From NCBI GenBank assembly GCA_947650365.1, contig OX393550.1:69185744-69249743 (forward strand): a stretch of DNA of 64,000 bases. Reading direction: 5' to 3'. The first letter of the stretch is position 1. Every line of letters starts with the position of its first letter. A model generated the notes under the pieces. The model saw only the letters and a list, made by a program, of their open reading frames with translations. It was not told the origin of the DNA and did not search any database. This stretch comes from Chamaelirium japonicum. Lineage: Eukaryota; Streptophyta; Magnoliopsida; Liliales; Melanthiaceae. Made by a program: the position numbers and the translations under genes. Below are positions 21,890 to 33,989 of the stretch, in pieces.

Positions 21890-24800
21890 ACATGCTAACT
21901 TATGATTTTCCATTACTTAGACTCTAAATCGGTCAATCGGATCGTAAATTATTAATATTTCCAATTAAAACTCGCTCGCAAGTCCGAAATATGGAATAAT
22001 TTCAAGTACAAATTATCGTATGCCGATCCGATGACGATCCGATCGAATACAAACCTATTTCAAATCCGAAACATGCTAACTTATGATTTTCCAACACTTA
22101 GACTCTAAATCAGTCAATCAGATCGTAAATTATTAAAATATCCAATTAGAACTCGATCGCAAGTCCGAAATACAGAATAATTCCAAGTACGAATTATCGG
22201 ATGCCGATCCGATGACTATCCGATCGAATCAAAACCTATTCAAATCCAAAACACACTAACTTATGATTTTCCAATACTTAGACTCTAAATCGGTCAATTG
22301 GATCATAAATTGTTAAAATATCCAATTAGAACTCGCTCGCAAGTCCGAAATACAAAATAATTCCTACTACGAATTATCGGATGCCGATCCGATCCAATCA
22401 AAACCTATTTCAAATCTGAAACAAGCTAACTTATGATTTTCCAATACTTAGACTCTAAATCGGTCAATCGGATCGTAAATTATTAAAATATCCAATTAGA
22501 ACTCGCTCGCAAGTCCGAAATACGGAATAATTCCAAGTACAAATTATCGGATGACGATCCGATGATGATCCGATCGAATTCAAACCTATTTCAAATCCGA
22601 AACATGCTAACTTATGATTTTCCAACACTTAGACTTTAAATCGGTCAATCGGATAGCAAGTTGTTAAAATATCCAATTAGAACTCGCTCGCAAGTCCAAA
22701 ATACGGAATAATTCCAAGTACGTATTATCGGATACCGATCCGATGATGATCCGATCGAATCCAAACCTATTTCAAATCCGAAACATGCTAACTTATGATT
22801 TTTCAACACTTAGACTCTAAATCGGTCAATCGGATCGTAAGTAATTAAAATATCCAATTAGAACTCGCTCGCAAGTCCGAAATACGGAATATTTCAAGTA
22901 CGAATTATCGGATGTCGATCCGATGACGATCCGATCGAATCCAAACCTATTTCAAATCCGAAACACACTAACTTATGATTTTCCAACACTTAGACTATAA
23001 ATCGGTCAATCGGATCGTAAATTGTTAACATATCCAATTAGAACTCGCTCGCAAGTGCGAAATACGAAATAATTCTAAGTACGAATTATCGGATGCTGAT
23101 CCGATGACTATCCGATCAAATCCAAACCTATTTCAAATCCGAAACACGCTAACTTATGATTTTCCAACACTTAGACTCTAAATCGGTCAATCGGATCGTA
23201 AATTATTAAAATATCCAATTAGAATTCGCTCGTAAGTCCGAAATACAGAATAATTCCAAGTACAAATTATTGGATGCCGATCCGATGACGATCCGATCGA
23301 ACCCAAACCTATTTCAAATCCGAAACACGCTAACTTATGATTTTCCAACATTTAGACTCTAAATCGGTTAATCGGATCGTAAATTATTAAAATATCCAAT
23401 TAGAACTCCCTCGCAAGTCCAAAATACGGAATAATTCCAAGTATGAATTATCCGATGCCAATCCGATGACGATCCGATCGAATCCAAACCTATTTTAAAT
23501 CCTAAACACGCTAACTTATGATTTTCCAACACTTAGACTCTAAATCGGTCAGTCAGATCGTAAATTGTTAAAATATCCAATTAGAACTCGCTCGCAAGTC
23601 CCAAATATGAAATAATTCCAAATACGAATTATCGGATGCCGATCCGATGACTATCCAATAGAATCCAAACCTATTTCAAATCCGAAACACTCTAACTTAT
23701 GATTTTCCAACACTTAAACTCTAAATCGGTCAATCGGATCGTAAATTGTTAAAATATCCAACTAGAACTCGCTCGCAAGTTTGAAATACAGAATAATTCG
23801 AAGTACGAATTATCGGATGCCGATCCAATCGAATCCAAACCTATTTCAAATCTGAAACATGCTAAATTATGATTTTCCAATACTTAGACTCTAAATCGGT
23901 CAATCGGATCGTAAATTATTAAGATATCCAATTAGAACTCGCTCACAAGTCCGAAATACGGAATAATTCCAAGTATGAATTATCGAATGCCGATCCGATG
24001 ATGATCCAATCGAATCCAAACCTATTTCAAATCTGAAACACGCTAACTTCTGATTTTCCAACACTTAGACTCTAAATCGGTCAATTGGATCGTAAATTAT
24101 TAAAATATCCAATTAGAACTCGCTCGTAAGTCCGAAATATGGAATTATTCTAAGTACGAATTATCGAATGCCGATCCGATGACGATCCGATCGAATCCAA
24201 ACCTATTTCAAATCCGAAACACGCTAACTTATGATTTTCCAACTCTTAGACTTTAAATCGGTCAATCGGATCGTAAATTATTAAAATTTCCAAGTAGAAC
24301 TCGCTCGCAAGTCCGAAATATGAAATAATTCCAAGTACAAATTATCGGATGCCGATCCGATGACGATCCGATCGAATCCAAACCTATTTCAAATATGAAA
24401 CACGCTAATTTATGGTTTTCCGACACTTATACTCTAAATCAGTCAATCGGATCGTAAATTGTTAAAATATCCAATTAAAACTCGCTCACAAGTCCGAAAT
24501 ATGGAATAATTACAAGTACGAATTATCGGATGCCGATCCGATGACGATCCGATCGAATTCAAACCTATTTCAAATCCGAAACACGCTAACTTATGATTTT
24601 TCAACACTTAGAATCTAAATCGGTCAATCGGATAGTAAATTATAAAAATATCCAATTAGAACTCGCTCATAAGTCTGAAATACGGAATAATTCTAAGTAC
24701 GAATTATTGGATGCCGATCCGATGACGATCCGATCGAATCAAAACCTATTTCAAATCCGAAACACGCTAACTTATGATTTTCTAACACTTAGACTTTAAA

Positions 24801-27800
24801 TCGGTTAATCGGATCGTAAATTGTTAAAAATATCCAATTAGAACTCGCTCGCAAGTCCAAAATACGGAATAATTCCAAGTACGAATTATCGGATGCTGAT
24901 TCGATGACTATCCGATCGAATCAAAACCTATTTCAAATCCGGAACACGCTAACATATGATTTTCCAACACTTATACTCTAAATCGGTCAATCGGATCGTA
25001 AATTGTTAAAATATCCAATTAGAACTCACTTGCAAGTTTGAAATACGGAATAATTCTATATACAAATTATCGGATTCCAATCCGATGATGATCCGATCGA
25101 ATCCAAACTTATTTTAAATTCAAAACACGCCAACTTATGATTTTCCAACACTTAGACTCTAAATCAGTCAATCGTATCGTAAATTGTTAAAATATCCAAT
25201 TAGAACTCGCTCGCAAGCCCGAAATACGGAATAATTCCAAATACAAATTATCGGATACCGATCCGATGATGATCCGATCGAATCCAAACCTATTTCAAAT
25301 TCGAAACACGCTAACTTATGATTTTCCAACACTTAGACTCTAAATCGGTCAATCGGATCGTAAATTATTAAAATATCCAATTAGAACTCGCTCGCAAGTC
25401 CGAAATACGGAATAATTCTAAGTACGAATTATCGGATGCCAATCCGATGACGATCCGATCGAATCCAAACCTATTTCAAATCCGAAACACGCTAACTTAT
25501 GATTTTTCAATGCTTAGACTTTAAATCGGTCAATCGGATCGTAAATTGTTAAAATTTCCAATTAGAACTCGCTCGCAAGTCAAAAATGTGGAATAATTCC
25601 AAGTACGAATTATCGGATGTCGATCCGATGACGATCCGATTGAATCCAAACCTATTTCAAATCCGAAAAATGCTAACTTATGATTTTTCAATGCTTAGAC
25701 TCTAAATCGGTCAATCGGATCGTAAATTATTAAAATATCCAATTAGAACTCGCTCGCAAGTCCGAAATATGAAATAATTTAAAGTACAAATTATCGGATG
25801 CCGATCCGATGACGATCCGATCGAATCCAAACCCATTTCAATTCCGAAACAGACTAACTTATGATTTTCCAACACTTAGACTCTAAATCGGTCAATCGGA
25901 TAGTAATTTGTTAAAATATCCAATTAGAACTCGCTCGCAAGTCTGAAATATGGAATAATTCCAAGTACGAATTATCGGATGCCGATCCGATGACGATCCA
26001 ATCGTATCAAAACCAATTTCAAATCCGAAACACACTAACTTATTATTTTCCAACACTTAGATTCTAAATCGGTCAATCGGATCGTAAATTATTAAAATAT
26101 CCAATTAGAACTCGCTCGCAAGTCCGAAATATAGAATAATTCCATGTACGAATTATCGGATGCCGATCTAATGACTATCCGATTGAATCAAAACTTATTT
26201 CAAATCCGAAACACGCTAACTTATGATTTTCCAACGCTTAGACTTTAAATCGGTCAATCGGATAGTAAATTGTTAAAATTTCCAATTAGAACTCGCTCGC
26301 AAGTCCGAAATATGGAATAATTCCAAGTACGAATTATCGGATGCCGATCCGATGACGATCCGATCGAATCAAAACCTATTTCAAATCCGAAACACGCTAA
26401 CTTTTCATTTTCCAACACTTAGACTCTAAATCGGTTAATCGGATCATAAATTGTTAAAATATCCAATTAGAACTCGCTCGTAAGTTCGAAATATGGAATA
26501 ATTCCAAGTACAAATTATCGAATGCCGATCTGATGACGATCCGATCGAATCCAAACCTATTTCAAATCCGAAACACGCTAACTTATGATTTTCCAACACT
26601 TAGACTCTAAATCGGTTAATCGGATAGTAAATTGCTAAAATATCTAAGTATAACTCGCTCGCAAATCCGAAATACAGAATAATTCCAAGTACGAATTATC
26701 GGATGCCGATCCGATGATGATCCAATCGAATCCAAACCTGTTTCAAATCCGAAACACGCTAACTTATGATTTTTCAATACTTAGACTCTAAATCGGTCAA
26801 TCGGATCGTAAATTATTAAAATATCCAATTAGAACTCGCTCGCAAGTTCGAAATGCAGAATAATTCCTAGTACGAATTATCGAATGCCGATCCGATGATG
26901 ATCCGATCGAATCCAAATCTATTTCAAATCTGAAACACGCTAATGATTTTCCAACACTTTGACTCTAAACAGGTCAATCGGATCGTAAATTGTTAAAATA
27001 TCCAATTAGAACTCGCTCGCAAGTCCAAAATACGGAATAATTCCAAGTACGAATTATCGGATACCAATCCGATGACTATCCGATCGAATCAAAACCTATT
27101 TCAAATCTAAAACACGCTAACTTATGATTTTCCAATACTTAGACTCTAAATCGGTCAATCGGGTCGTAAATTGTTAAAATATCCAATTAGAACTCGCTCG
27201 TAAGTTTGAAATACAGAATAATTCTAAGTGCGAATTATTGGATGCCGATTCGATCAAATCCAAATCTATTTCAAATCCGAAACACGCTAACTTATGATTT
27301 TCCAACACTTAGACTCTAAATCGGTCAATCGGATCGTAAATTATTAAAATATCCAATTATAACTCGCTCGCAAGTCCGAAATACAGAATAATTCCATGTA
27401 CAAATTATCAGATGCCGATCCGATGACTATCCAATCGAATCCAAACCTATTTCTAATCCGAAACACGCTACTTATGATTTTCCAACGCTTAGACTCTAAA
27501 TCGATCAATCGGATAGTAAATTGTTAAAATTCCCAATTAGAACTCGCTCGTAAGTTCGAAATACGGAATAATTCCAAGTACGAATTATCAAATGACGATC
27601 CGATCGAATCCATATATATTTCAAATCCGAAATACTCTAACTTATGATTTTCCAACACTTAGACTCTAAATCGGTCAATCGGATCGTAAATTGGTCAATC
27701 AGAGCGTAAATTGTTAAAATATCCAATTAGAACTCGCTTGCAAGTCCGAAATACGAAATAATTTTAAGTACGAATTATCGGATGCCGATCCGATGACGAT

Positions 27801-28430
27801 CCAATCGAATCCAAACCTATTTCAAATCTGTAACACGCTAACTTATGATTTTTCAACGCTTAGACTCTAAATTGATCAACCGGAGCGTAAATTTTTAAAA
27901 TATCCAATTAGAACTCACTCGCAAGTCCAAAATACGAAATAATTCCAAATACGAATTATCGGATGCCGATCCGATGATGATCCGATCGAATCCAAACTTA
28001 TTTCAAATCTGAAACACGCTAACTTATGCTTTTTCAACGCTTAGACTCTAAATTGGTCAATCGGAGCGTAAATTGTTAAAATATCCAATTAGAACTCGCT
28101 TGCAAGTCCGAAATACCAAATAATTTAAAGTACGAATTATCGAATGCCGATCCGATGACGATATGATCGAATCCAAACCTATTTTAAATCCGAAACATGC
28201 TAACTTATGATTTTTCAACGCTTAGACTCTAAATTGGTCAATCAGAGCGTAAATTGATCAATCAGAGCGTAAATTGTTAAAATATTCAATTAAAACTCGC
28301 TTGCAAGTCCGAAATACCAAATAATTCCAAGTAAGAATTATCGAATACCGATCCGATGATGATCCGATCGAATCCAAACCTATTTTAAATCCGAAACACG
28401 CTAACTTATGATTTTTTAACGCTTAGACTC
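21890..28430 (+). repeat. Satellite array, about 36 copies of a 181-bp unit
   Basis: The phrase ATGCTAACTTATGATTTTCC and variants recur at spacings of 180-181 bases (21891, 22072, 22252, then 22603, 22784 and so on); a few units are about 170 long through internal deletion. Each unit contains AATCGGATCG and, about 80 bases later, CGATCCGATGACGATCCGAT, which are inverted with respect to each other. The units differ mostly by single substitutions. The last units (27.6-28.4 kb) share the variant CGGAGCG for CGGATCG and contain 22-base internal duplications. No frame is conserved. The array is bounded on both sides by CACTA sequence. Confidence 0.97.
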
Positions 28431-28819
28431 AGTTATAGATATAAACTATTTTTTTAACAAATACATGTTAATTGCAGGAGTCGGGCGACGTCAGGGGATG
28501 AGAGTACCAGCGTTGGTACCGGGCAGCGTGGGGTGGTTGAGATAAGGCACACAGATTCTCTCAGTTTTGAATTGTGTAAAAACTATTTTGTAATATATGG
28601 TTATTTTTTGTTCTTGTCTATAATTGTCGGGCATTGTGGTAATATTTGATAATTTGCGGTAATATTTTATAAATTTAGGTAATATTTGATAATTTGCGAT
28701 AATATTTTATAAATTATGGTAATATTTGATAAATTATGGTAATATATTATGGTGGTATTGTTGTAAATCATAGAAATTAAATAACATTATTTTGGCAATT
28801 ATTTTTTAAAAAAACCATA
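28431..28819 (+). other. Possible last exon of the second CACTA gene, then AT-rich tail
   Basis: TTAATTGCAG precedes a GC-rich stretch (28478-28550, GAGTCGGGCGACGTCAGGGG onward) that contrasts with the AT-rich DNA around it, so it may be the terminal exon. After it, AATATTTGATAATTTGCGGT-type units repeat several times at 28638-28760. Confidence 0.4.
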
Positions 28820-29242
28820 TTTTTTACCAACGAAAATTAAATGTTCCGTCGGCAATAATCTTTTTAATTTTTTTTAAATTATTAATAAATTTTTGACGGA
28901 CAAAACAGATCCGTCGGTAATATATATATCATTACCGACGGTAAAACAACTGTCCGTCGGTAATAAGCTTATATATTACCGACGAAAGGTAAGTATCCGT
29001 CGGTAATAATATATTTTATTTTTAATTAATTATTTATATATTACCGACAACCACCAAATTTTCGTCGGTATTAAGTCTTATTACCGACGAAAATATTTAG
29101 TCCGTCGCATATTTTTCCCGACGCCTTTTTTCCCGACAGACTAGCGACGAAAATCTCTTCCGTCGCTATAAATAATTACGGACGGAAAACTAATAGTACC
29201 GACGGATATTGTCCGTCGTTAAAAACTATTTTTTTTGTAGTG
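28820..29242 (-). repeat. Right subterminal repeats and CACTA terminus
   Basis: At least ten ACCGACGG or CCGTCGGT motifs in alternating orientation. The end at 29242 reads CACTACAAAAAAAATAG on the minus strand. LINE sequence starts immediately after. Confidence 0.88.
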
Positions 29243-29790
29243 ATTCAATGGATTGTTGCTTGTATTCATCATCCGTCGTAATCAATGATTCACCATCTGA
29301 ATGGTTTCAATCCTCTCAAGGGCTAAGGCAAAGGGATCCTCTGCCCCCTTACCTTTTCATCACGGATGTTGAGGTTTTAAATCAAAGCTTAAAGAATTGC
29401 AATGACGAGGACTCCTTAATGGCGTACATCCTTCTAATGGCAGACAAATTTAAAACCTTATTTTCATATGTTGATGACTGCTTATTATTTGCTAAGGCTA
29501 CATTACTGTATCAATGTGTGTAATTCTTGCAGATTATAAATCAATATTTTGTTGCTTCTAGTCAGCAGGTTAATAAGGATAAATCTTCCATCTTATTTGG
29601 TAAAATAGTTGATCAGTCCATGCGAAGACAAATTGCTTTGAAATGTAATTATAAAATAATTGATGGTCCTTTCATATATTTGGGTATCAACATATCTGGA
29701 AAAATGATTGTATCTAGAGATCATTTGAAGGTTATCAGGCGCAGTGGAAGACAAAAATTACTCGCACATTTTCAATTAGATCATTAGATG
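29243..29790 (+). pseudogene. LINE reverse transcriptase fragment with the YVDD motif
   Basis: Starts exactly at the CACTA end with the nucleotide sequence that encodes the WIQWIAASIHHPS phrase of the copy at 2981-3018. The translation continues with SSQGLRQRDPLPPYLF, then FSYVDDCLLFAKAT, the catalytic block of non-LTR reverse transcriptases. After a stop and short frame change (29521-29526) come QQVNKDKSSILFGK and GPFIYLGINISG. Similarity fades at about 29790. It most likely is the right half of the LINE broken at 12003. Confidence 0.78.
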
Positions 29791-30111
29791 AAAGTTATAG
29801 GTAAAAAAAAATTTATTCACCACCTACGGGCTATGGATGATGATACGTCAAAGGATTTACAAAACCACATATGAAAAAGATGCGTCAGTGCTGATGCAAT
29901 GACCTAGACGCTCTGCAACCTCAAAATGCAACTCGTATTCACTAGCATATGGACCGACGGAGGAGATGGTGGAATCTCCCTTTCTCTTTCTTCCTCTTTC
30001 TTTCTTTCCTTCTCTTTCTTCTCTCTTTTGCCCCACCCTTATAGATTAGGGTTTTGTGGGGCCGGCCACTAGACTTTATATAAACCCCATGTGGCTGGCC
30101 CCCTCTCTTAT
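29791..30111. other. Anonymous sequence with a CT-rich tract
   Basis: No gene. A CTTTCTTTC-type tract lies at 29978-30028, followed by CCCACCCTTATAGATTAGGG and a plausible TATA (ACTTTATATAAACC at about 30072). This may be the end of a further retroelement. Confidence 0.4.
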
Positions 30112-30342
30112 TGTCTATAACATCCACCCCAAACACTCAAGATATTGTCCGCTTTGCTCATGCCCGCACGAGGACTTCCTAGGAGGTCACCTATCCTAGT
30201 ACTACTCTCACCCGAGCACGCTTAACTATGGAGTTTTTACAAAATCCGTAGTTAAAACATGTCTTCAATATTTGGGAGGAGAAATTATATAAATAGCTCA
30301 TGATCTCTTTTTCTCCAGGAGATGTGGGGCTAACTCGTGGCA
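30112..30342 (-). mobile_element. Cassandra-like LTR carrying a 5S rRNA segment
   Basis: On the minus strand the order is CCCCACATCTCCTGG, a TATA-like ATTTATATAAT, then a 5S rRNA-like block, then AAAGCGGACAATATC, then GGATGTTATAGACA. This is the order I know from Cassandra terminal-repeat retrotransposons, which carry a 5S rRNA-derived Pol III promoter in the LTR. I see only one LTR and no clear target duplication, so it is a solo LTR or a fragment. The outer limits are tentative. Confidence 0.7.
30162..30235 (-). ncRNA. 5S rRNA-derived segment (not a 5S gene)
   Basis: About 70 bases match the second half of plant 5S rRNA with few differences: AACTCCATAGTTAAGCGTGC, then GAGAGTAGTACTAGGATAGG, then GTGACCTCCTAGGAAGTCCT. 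The stretch spans the A box, intermediate element and C box of the Pol III promoter. The first third of 5S is absent, so it does not encode a 5S rRNA. Confidence 0.8.
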
Positions 30343-33300
30343 TTGGATACCTCATCTCACCTTAACTCATCCATCTTAGTCTTAGTATCAGTCTCAGGAG
30401 TATATCTTGGCTATTGGCTATTGGATCTTGGTCATCACATTATCCATATGGGATCGGGACTCTTGAGTATAGGATCAATCCCTATGCTTTAGGGGCTTCC
30501 AATCTAGGAACCCTTATCTCTTTAGGAGATAATGGATGGCACCCAGGGAGTCCTTTTGGGCTCTCTAGTTCAGCCACAAAATCACCACCTTATGGGATCG
30601 GGTATATTTAGATCGTGAGATTTTTTAGAAACTTTTAAGATCCATATGTCAACTACCCCAAATCTTGATAAAACCATACTCCATGAAAAACAAGAGAATC
30701 CCTACTTTTTAAAAAGTCATCCAAAACTGAATTAAAGAACTAGTTAGCAGGGATTAGACCTTCACTAACACTCCTAGTCAAGATAGGATTAGACCATCAC
30801 ACCCTTATCTAATTAATCATGACTAAAACCACTATCAATCCATGATTGTACTCCGTGATAATTCAAAATTATGTAAATATCCTTTCCTATTAATTAGCAT
30901 ATAGACCCCTCATTATTCGGTACCTATAATTATTGATCAGGACCATCAATTGTCCTACCCGGTATACACTGTAACTAGTGTCCTTTAAGTTACAACTCCT
31001 CTTCAATCAAGATCACTGATGAAAAAAACTTTTCCTAATTAAAATATTTATTATAAAATAATAATAGTTTATTTGAAAATCTTTTGTTAGACTATTTATC
31101 AAAACTTTTGACAAGGTGCCTTGTTCTAGTTTCATGAGGGTTATTAAGCAAATACTTTCTCTCCGATAAAGAGTTTAAAATTCCTCAACAATGAATGTGT
31201 TGCCAAATATTCAGCATAAGCCACCCAAAAGTACCAACTATTGACCAACAAAGCAGACTCAAATAATTATAACTCAAAGTGACAAAGGCTAAGCCCTTAA
31301 TGACACAAACATCTTAGGATATGGAATCAGTAGATGAGAAACACATCATCATATGATAGTCATTTAAATAATGAGTTTTCTCTGTGATCCATGTTTAGTC
31401 TATTCTAAATAAACCAACATAGTTGGGTAAGGTCTGAGACATAAGATGGGGCATCTAGAAAAAGGAAAAAGCTTACATTAATATACATAACGGTAATTAA
31501 AAAAATCATTTATATGATAGCTAGCCTATGTTTATCAATAGTGAGTAAAATTCAGAGGTCCTTGTGGGCAAAGATTGCTCCCTGCAGAAGTTTTACTAAT
31601 CAATCTTAAGAAACTTTTGTTTCTTAATAAGGCTGATGAATTACACAAGGAATCAAACTGGTAGTCATTTTTCTATGGGTATAAGAACCACCCCTGACTA
31701 ATCATATATTTGACTTCCTTATCCTAATTTTATGATATTGGGGATTACCTCCCTGGGGTTAATGATGTCCTCTAATACCGAACAATTAGAAGAGGGGATG
31801 TCATGATCGACTAACTATACATGATTCAACGCACTCCATGGTGACATACTGTATGAATCACTTATGGAAAATGATCCAAGTGGCTATGGCTAGTCTTGAA
31901 TCATTTCCCACGGGAGGTTCTTATATTGTGACAATCTCAAAACATACTACATATTTAATCAAAATAAAGTATGTTAATCAAAGGGTTATTTCATCTCAAT
32001 TATCAAATTAGGCTAACTATGACGGCCTGAGCATCCTAGGCAATCACAGAAAGCATTCAAACAGATAAAACAACAATATTAGCAGTCCTGAGTATTACAT
32101 GCTGTGAATCATACAACTTGGATAACTCTGTTAAGAAACATGCCCCTTAAAAATATAACAATATGATAAAGCATAAAGAAAGAACATAGTCTTTCGTTCC
32201 TTCTAGTATGGCGCTCCATTGCGACCTATGGACATATCTAGTACATATTATTGATATCCATTATGGATGTTTGGATGACATTCGCAAACACAAAAAATAA
32301 ACATGGACCCTTGAGAGCAAAATCTCAGGTATCCCGTATCATTGTCGAGAAAAAAACCTTATTCGGTGAAAAGATCCAAAAAAAAACCCATAAAAACACT
32401 TTATGATCAAAATAATGAATCATGTGGCATACATTCTATCTTTCCCGAAAAAAAAAAGAAATATGCCACATGGTCCACTTTCGGATCCGTAGGCTTCAAT
32501 CAATTGTTTCAAGTTTTTGGTGACGCATGGCCGAACCACCTATCCATTGGCCTAGGCCAACGTATGGGAGGTTTGGTCGTCGATCGCAAAACCCAAAAAT
32601 TGCTATGGTTAATAGAAGCAAATACAAATAAAGATTAAAACAGATTTCAAATGATCGCCTTGTCTATTGTTGATGGGTTCAAAGATCTAGATGTAACGCA
32701 TCAACTATCACAAGATGAGGCCTACAGCTTTAACTATATGGATAAAAGATCAGAGATATGCTCTGATTTCAAGCTTAAAAAAATTATGCAAACAAGCATG
32801 CGTCTCTACATAATAAAAAACCATTGACTTTGAGATCGTCAATATAGAGATGATAAAACGGAAGTGACCATTACCTCCGGCCATTACATGCCGAGAATGA
32901 CGATTGGAGATTAATTGCTTGATGATGTTGTTGACTTGCCCTTCCTCAAATAAGATTTCGAGCCATGATCTATACATACTCAGCAATGAAGAAGATGGTG
33001 CTCAAGAAGAGGAAAATATAAGATCCAATATCTCGGGTAGGTGCCTTTAACCCCGATCATTCTAGGCGCCCAAGCACGTGAACAAGACCCTGATCGAAGA
33101 GATAAGAGCGATCGCAAAACCCTAATGCAATATCTCTCTCTACTTCGGTACCAAATGAACAAGAGAGTTGTAGGGGGTGCACAACATTTCTTGATGCCAT
33201 ACACTTCTCTTTTCCTCAGTTTTAGCGCACAACACAAATGGAAGGAGGGTGCAATTTGTTTATGCTGCATCGATCCTTTCCTTTTTGGCTTTTCACATGC

Positions 33301-33577
33301 AAGGGGCAAACATAAGGGGGTTGCACAAGGTGTGGCACAACCCCATTCGATCATGGTTGGGGTCCATACCCTCCTGAAACCCTAGATCTAATCCTAACAC
33401 CTATAGGATTAGGGGGCTAGATTCAGAAATTATTAACCACGTACTATAGCCTCGGGCCTATTAATTACCCACTAACCCACCTAAATGCCCAAGATTTTAA
33501 GGGTATAGTTGAGGCAAAAGCCCATCACTCAAGGATTGTTGATAATAGATATAATTTTTATCAGAAAAAACTTGTAT
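30343..33577. other. Decayed repetitive sequence, no recognisable gene
   Basis: About 3.2 kb, AT-rich, without motifs I can assign. An open frame of 98 codons (32342-32638, with GQRMGGLVVDRKTQK) begins at ATG and is unlike any family I know; it is not called. The stretch 32980-33480 has a higher GC content and phrases like CCTAGATCTAATCCTAACAC. It probably consists of old LTR-retroelement non-coding DNA. Confidence 0.45.
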
Positions 33578-33743
33578 TGTTGTGAGATGAAAAGAAGGGA
33601 TGCCAAAAACTATACCCCCATCCTTTGGGGTCATATTATTTATAGGGTGAATAAACTTAGGGCCTAAGCAACAATTGGTAAACCCTAATTCCAGTGAGGG
33701 GATTGGACGGTGGACAGCCACATGATCCGTCGATATCATAACA
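33578..33743 (-). repeat. Left LTR copy, without Helitrons
   Basis: 166 bp. It contains CATATTATTTATAGGGTGAATAAAC at its centre (given here in parts: CATATTATTTATAGG then GTGAATAAAC), which is the unfilled version of the Helitron insertion site seen in the right LTR. Confidence 0.75.
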
Positions 33744-33989
33744 CTCACCCTTGGATGTTCACCAATTTTAATGTTATTCAAAAACAATAGTGAACGTGCA
33801 TTATACTACCTTGTTAAAACCTTATGATAAGATAACCCAATGGAAAAAATCAATCCAATAAGGAAAAAAAAAAGCACAATGCGCTTAGTATACTTTAGGA
33901 TGCTAACATACTTCAGGATATCAATCTAGAAATACTATCGTCCTGATTATATTGTTCAAATAAAGAAAAATGCCTTATGTTAATTACAT

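Larger units (their letters stand above)
14400..29242 (+). mobile_element. CACTA (En/Spm-type) DNA transposon, about 14.8 kb, damaged
   Basis: The right terminus reads, on the minus strand, CACTACAAAAAAAATAG, a textbook CACTA end. Both ends carry many ACCGACGG/CCGTCGGT subterminal repeats in both orientations (14418-14690 and 28820-29225). Inside, in order: a pyrimidine- and GC-rich leader, a TNP2-like transposase (15775-19795), an AT minisatellite, a second multi-exon protein (20052-21816), a 181-bp satellite array (about 21.89-28.43 kb) and a possible last exon. I find no CACTA terminus on the left, so that end is lost or rearranged. Stops in both genes and a MITE in the transposase make it non-autonomous now. 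Confidence 0.88.

Noticed and set aside
21890-28430. CRISPR-like or coding repeat array
   Set aside because: Units are directly adjacent with no unique spacers. The genome is a plant, and the one open frame (24593-24799) is not kept in other units.
30162-30235. Functional 5S rRNA gene
   Set aside because: Only the second half of 5S is present and it is embedded in an LTR-like unit with substitutions.
32342-32638. 98-codon ORF as a gene
   Set aside because: Lys-rich start over A-runs, no known domain, no promoter or splice context, in decayed repeat DNA. An unknown fragment cannot be excluded.
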